NCBI GenBank assembly: GCA_021801945.1
Contig: JAKABE010000146.1
Coordinates: 1 to 7,601, forward strand
Source of the DNA: Acidobacteriota bacterium
Lineage (GTDB): Bacteria > Acidobacteriota > Terriglobia > Terriglobales > Acidobacteriaceae
Direction of reading: 5' to 3'
DNA length: 7,601 nucleotides
Positions within the stretch are counted from its first letter, which is position 1. Each line of letters starts with the position of its first letter. Below are positions 4,857 through 7,601 of the stretch, piece after piece. Below the pieces are notes generated by a model. The model saw nothing but the letters and a program-made list of their open reading frames with translations. It made no database searches and was not told the origin of the DNA. Position numbers and translations under genes: made by a program.

Positions 4857-7601
4857 ATGCGTGCTTTGGTTGTTCGTCCTTTGCGCTGCATGGTTTGCCG
4901 CGTGATTTCGCTCTTCATCATCTGTGCGCGTGATCTCCACCTCGAACATCTACTGCCCGTACTGGCTGCAGCGGCGCTGCTGGTGTGCGCGGGCGCGCAC
5001 GAAGCACAGGCCCAGACCACCTACAGCGGCGGAGGGTCGATCAGCGCCGCGGGCCCGAATGCATCGGCCTCGTCCACCCTTTCGGTGAGCGGCGCTTCAG
5101 GCACCGTAAAGACCATTAACGTCACCCTGAATGGCGTCACTTCCAGTGGTATCGCCAACGCTACCGAAAACAACTTTAGCGTGTTCTATAGCTCCTTTGT
5201 TCTGGTTGGGCCCGAAGGCCAGAGACTGGTACTTCTGGGCGGCACCGGGGACAGCGTCGATGGCAACGATTCTGGCGGCTCTGGCTCCGGCCTGAGCGAC
5301 GTGACCATCACCGTTCAGGATGGCGCCGCAGCGGCTCCCATGGGATCTGCCTGGCAGCACACCGGCAGTACGACTGTGGAGCCCAGTTCCTATTGGCTGA
5401 GCACCTTCGGTCCCGATTACTCGTCGCTGCCCTCCGATATCAACGGCGATTCCGTTCCGCAAACCGACGGAAGTGCGACGCTGGGAAGAGTCTTCGGCAA
5501 CACCAACCCGAACGGCACCTGGACACTGTACGTTCTCACCGACGACATCAACGGGGCGAACGATCCCATCACCGTTTCGAGCTGGTCGCTCACCATGACC
5601 TTCAACGCGGCTGCTTCGGACACCACTTTCACTTCGGTCTCCAGCACCACCGCCAATCCCGCATCGACCAGCAACAGCGTCACCCTGAAGGCCAATGTTT
5701 CCGACCTGACCAACCCAGGAACGACTGTCGCCGACGGCACTGTCGCATTTTTCGCCAACGGCTCAACCATCTCAGGCTGCTCTGCGGTAGCGGTGGTCGG
5801 CGGCACGGCCACCTGCACCACGACCTTTTCGACCCAGGGTCTCTACACGATTGTGGCCAGCTACACGGCTGGTACGGGATTCACTTCCAGCACCAGCAGC
5901 ACCATCGATCAGTGGGTCGAGAATCCCACCACGAACCCGGCAACTGACACCTGGTGCAACACCGGCCCGATCTCGCTGAGTAATATCGGCGAAGGCCAGC
6001 CATACCCCTCGGTGGTCCATATCTCCGGCTACCCCGCCGGCACCACCGTTTCCAACGTCGAAGTGGAGCTCCTGAATGTGAGCGGTGTCGTTGCTGCCCA
6101 GCATCTGCTGGTCGCTCCAGACGGCACCCACAACCTCGATTTCTTCGATTTCGGATTCAATCCGTCGGATAGCGCCTCCAGCGGCATCAATCTCGACTTC
6201 TTCGACTCGGCCGGCCAGTATCCGGATGACAACAGCGCACCCGCCGCAGGTAATTATGAGCCAACCGATAACGAGACTTCGCCCTCGGTCGATACCTTTC
6301 CCACCGCTGCTGCGCCCGGCTACGACAGCTCCATCCCGCAGGTTCCGGCGACGATCAATTACGGTTACAACCCGACCTATCCGGGTGATATGGGGCCGGT
6401 GACTAATACGTTCGAAAACATGTTCGACGGTGCGCCCGCGAATGGCGACTGGGTCCTCTACACCTATCAGAAATACGCGCAAACGGAGACGATCGGCGGC
6501 GGCTGGTGCATCGCCCTCACCCTCAACACCGGTGTTTCCACCACTACGACGTTGAGTTCGAGCGCCAATCCGCAGATTGCCCAGCAGCCCGTGACCCTCA
6601 CCACGGCCGTCAAGGTGGGCGGATCCGCAGTCACCACCGGCGGCACCGTTACCTACCTTGAAAATGGCACCACTCCAGCCGGTACCAGCGGCACCAATCC
6701 GAATGTAGTTAACCTCAACACCTCGAACGGCCAGGCCGCGTTCACAACCGGCGCGGTTTCCAGCTCCGTCAATATCGGCGTGCTGAGCGGAAACTATCAG
6801 TATAAGAAGATCTACGAAGGCGACTATGACATGTCCGCCGACTACAGCGGCGATCTGGCAGACAATCCCAGCTCCGGCAGTCTCTGGCAGCGCTTTGACG
6901 ACACCACCACCTTCAGCGCCGGCGCCGGCGGTTCCATCAACGCCTGCAACACGGGTCCGGTTCTGCTGAACAGCGGCAACACTGGGCCATTCCAACCGAA
7001 TCCATCGAACATCTTCGTCAGCAATTTGCCGGGCACCGTCAGCGCTGTCACGCTCACGCTCAATGGCTTCTATACCTTCAACACCGGCATCAACCAGACC
7101 GAAGCGCTGATCAAGGGGCCCAGCGGCGCCGCGCTTGATTTCTTCTCCAACACCGGGGATGGCACCACCGTCCTGGGCGGGTCCACCAGTCCGTGGGGCA
7201 CTTTGACCTTTGCCGACTCCGCCTCCGGCACCGTGCCCGCCAACAGCTACTCTCCAGGCACCTATCAGCCCACAGCCTACGGGAGCACCGCTGACACGTT
7301 CACATCAAGCTCTAGCGGCTTCTACAAGGCACCCTCTTCCTTCACCTATGCGCAGCCGCACGGCAGCGGCACCTTCGCCAGTACCTTCGGCGGCACCAGC
7401 CCCAACGGAACCTGGAGCCTGTTCTTCAACACCACCACCGCTACCGAGTCCGAAGGCGCGCAAAGCGGCTGGTGTCTGAACTTCTCTGAGAATCCGGTAG
7501 CGGTGACGGTGGACGAGAGCCACAGCGGCAGCGGAGCGGGCGGCGATTTTGTCCAGGGCCAGTCCGGAGCCCAGATCACCACTGTGGTCACCAACTCCGG
7601 C
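4857..7601 (+). CDS. Secreted modular surface protein: alternating proprotein-convertase P-like and Ig-like domains, DUF11-like start at the edge (partial)
   Basis: 915 residues are visible and the frame is still open at the window edge. A long signal sequence has its hydrophobic core at about 32-47 (LLPVLAAAALLVCAGA) and a likely cleavage AQA52-Q53. P-like module 1 spans about 69-252 (TLSVSGASGTVKTINVTLNG; FVLVGPEGQ; NPNGTWTLY at 217-225; SSWSLTM). Ig-like domain 1 spans about 252-357 (DGTVAFFANG; YTIVASYTAG). P-like module 2 spans about 365-560 (WCNTGP to GGGWCIAL). Ig-like domain 2 spans about 560-685 (GGTVTYLENG). P-like module 3 spans about 695-878 (ACNTGP, SNLPGTVSAVTLTLNG, SPNGTWSLFF, SGWCLNF). 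A DUF11-like start follows at about 881 (DFVQGQSGAQITTVVTNSG). In proprotein convertases the P domain stabilises the protease, but no protease domain is visible here. Such chains are typical of secreted or outer-surface Acidobacteriota proteins, with likely roles in adhesion or matrix binding; that role is inferred. Composition is Thr/Ser/Gly/Asn-rich. Confidence 0.85.
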   Translation, partial: MRALVVRPLRCMVCRVISLFIICARDLHLEHLLPVLAAAALLVCAGAHEAQAQTTYSGGGSISAAGPNASASSTLSVSGASGTVKTINVTLNGVTSSGIANATENNFSVFYSSFVLVGPEGQRLVLLGGTGDSVDGNDSGGSGSGLSDVTITVQDGAAAAPMGSAWQHTGSTTVEPSSYWLSTFGPDYSSLPSDINGDSVPQTDGSATLGRVFGNTNPNGTWTLYVLTDDINGANDPITVSSWSLTMTFNAAASDTTFTSVSSTTANPASTSNSVTLKANVSDLTNPGTTVADGTVAFFANGSTISGCSAVAVVGGTATCTTTFSTQGLYTIVASYTAGTGFTSSTSSTIDQWVENPTTNPATDTWCNTGPISLSNIGEGQPYPSVVHISGYPAGTTVSNVEVELLNVSGVVAAQHLLVAPDGTHNLDFFDFGFNPSDSASSGINLDFFDSAGQYPDDNSAPAAGNYEPTDNETSPSVDTFPTAAAPGYDSSIPQVPATINYGYNPTYPGDMGPVTNTFENMFDGAPANGDWVLYTYQKYAQTETIGGGWCIALTLNTGVSTTTTLSSSANPQIAQQPVTLTTAVKVGGSAVTTGGTVTYLENGTTPAGTSGTNPNVVNLNTSNGQAAFTTGAVSSSVNIGVLSGNYQYKKIYEGDYDMSADYSGDLADNPSSGSLWQRFDDTTTFSAGAGGSINACNTGPVLLNSGNTGPFQPNPSNIFVSNLPGTVSAVTLTLNGFYTFNTGINQTEALIKGPSGAALDFFSNTGDGTTVLGGSTSPWGTLTFADSASGTVPANSYSPGTYQPTAYGSTADTFTSSSSGFYKAPSSFTYAQPHGSGTFASTFGGTSPNGTWSLFFNTTTATESEGAQSGWCLNFSENPVAVTVDESHSGSGAGGDFVQGQSGAQITTVVTNSG
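5061..7490 (+). repeat. Three divergent P-like protein modules within the surface-protein gene
   Basis: Modules encoded at about 5061-5612, 5949-6536 and 6939-7490 share an order of landmarks. These are an opening SVSG/HISGYPAGT/SNLPGT strand, an L(V)xPxG hairpin, a GxYxP-like segment and a closing NG(T/D)W then WSL or GWC strand. The NG(T/D)W codons begin at 5511, 6441 and 7404. The similarity is at protein level only; I see no long DNA identity, so recent duplication is not indicated. Confidence 0.65.

Noticed and set aside
4494..4949. 151-codon minus-strand ORF
   Set aside because: No recognisable domain. It overlaps the ribosome site and signal-peptide region of the well-supported plus-strand gene.
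5772..6995. 407-codon minus-strand open frame
   Set aside because: It is a Gly/Val/Ala-rich antisense shadow of the surface-protein gene. The plus-strand frame has a ribosome site, signal peptide and repeated domain motifs.
1..7601. CRISPR array, toxin-antitoxin pair, phage or defence system
   Set aside because: No regularly spaced direct repeats, no small paired ORFs with good ribosome sites, and no integrase, nuclease or phage gene motifs were seen.

Overview
The window is moderately GC-rich bacterial chromosomal DNA. The large protein at the right end combines proprotein-convertase-P-like modules, bacterial Ig-like domains and the start of a DUF11-like domain. From family knowledge, that mix suggests a soil-type Acidobacteriota (Terriglobia-like) genome. 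The phylum is an inference; no marker gene here settles it.

Layout: (1) 1-350, minus strand: the N-terminal 116 residues of QueF (preQ0 reductase of queuosine synthesis), cut by the window edge. (2) 460-3275, plus strand, divergent from queF: a periplasmic adaptor (HlyD/MFP family) followed by a TolC-family outer-membrane efflux protein. These are two of the three parts of a tripartite exporter; no inner-membrane pump or ABC transporter gene is present between or beside them. A 206-bp gap separates the pair, and the start of the TolC-like gene is uncertain. (3) 3428-3504: an intact tRNA-Arg(ACG) with encoded CCA, followed by a strong rho-independent terminator at 3533-3570. (4) About 3571-4856: a 1.3-kb stretch with no convincing intact gene. 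It holds a frameshifted, truncated IS5-type transposase remnant (about 3981-4230), several perfect short hairpins and a degraded look-alike of the tRNA 3' end. It reads as an eroded insertion zone downstream of a tRNA. (5) 4857 to the window end: a secreted multidomain surface protein of at least 915 residues, open at the right edge, with a good ribosome binding site and a long signal sequence. Three P-like beta modules alternate with Ig-like domains.

The adaptor and TolC-like protein should act together in envelope export and probably share a transcript. The large right-end protein is exported and probably displayed or released. No direct link to the efflux pair can be shown. The most interesting observation is that its six mature cysteines form three local pairs, and that two of the three P-like modules carry matching terminal cysteines while the first lacks both.
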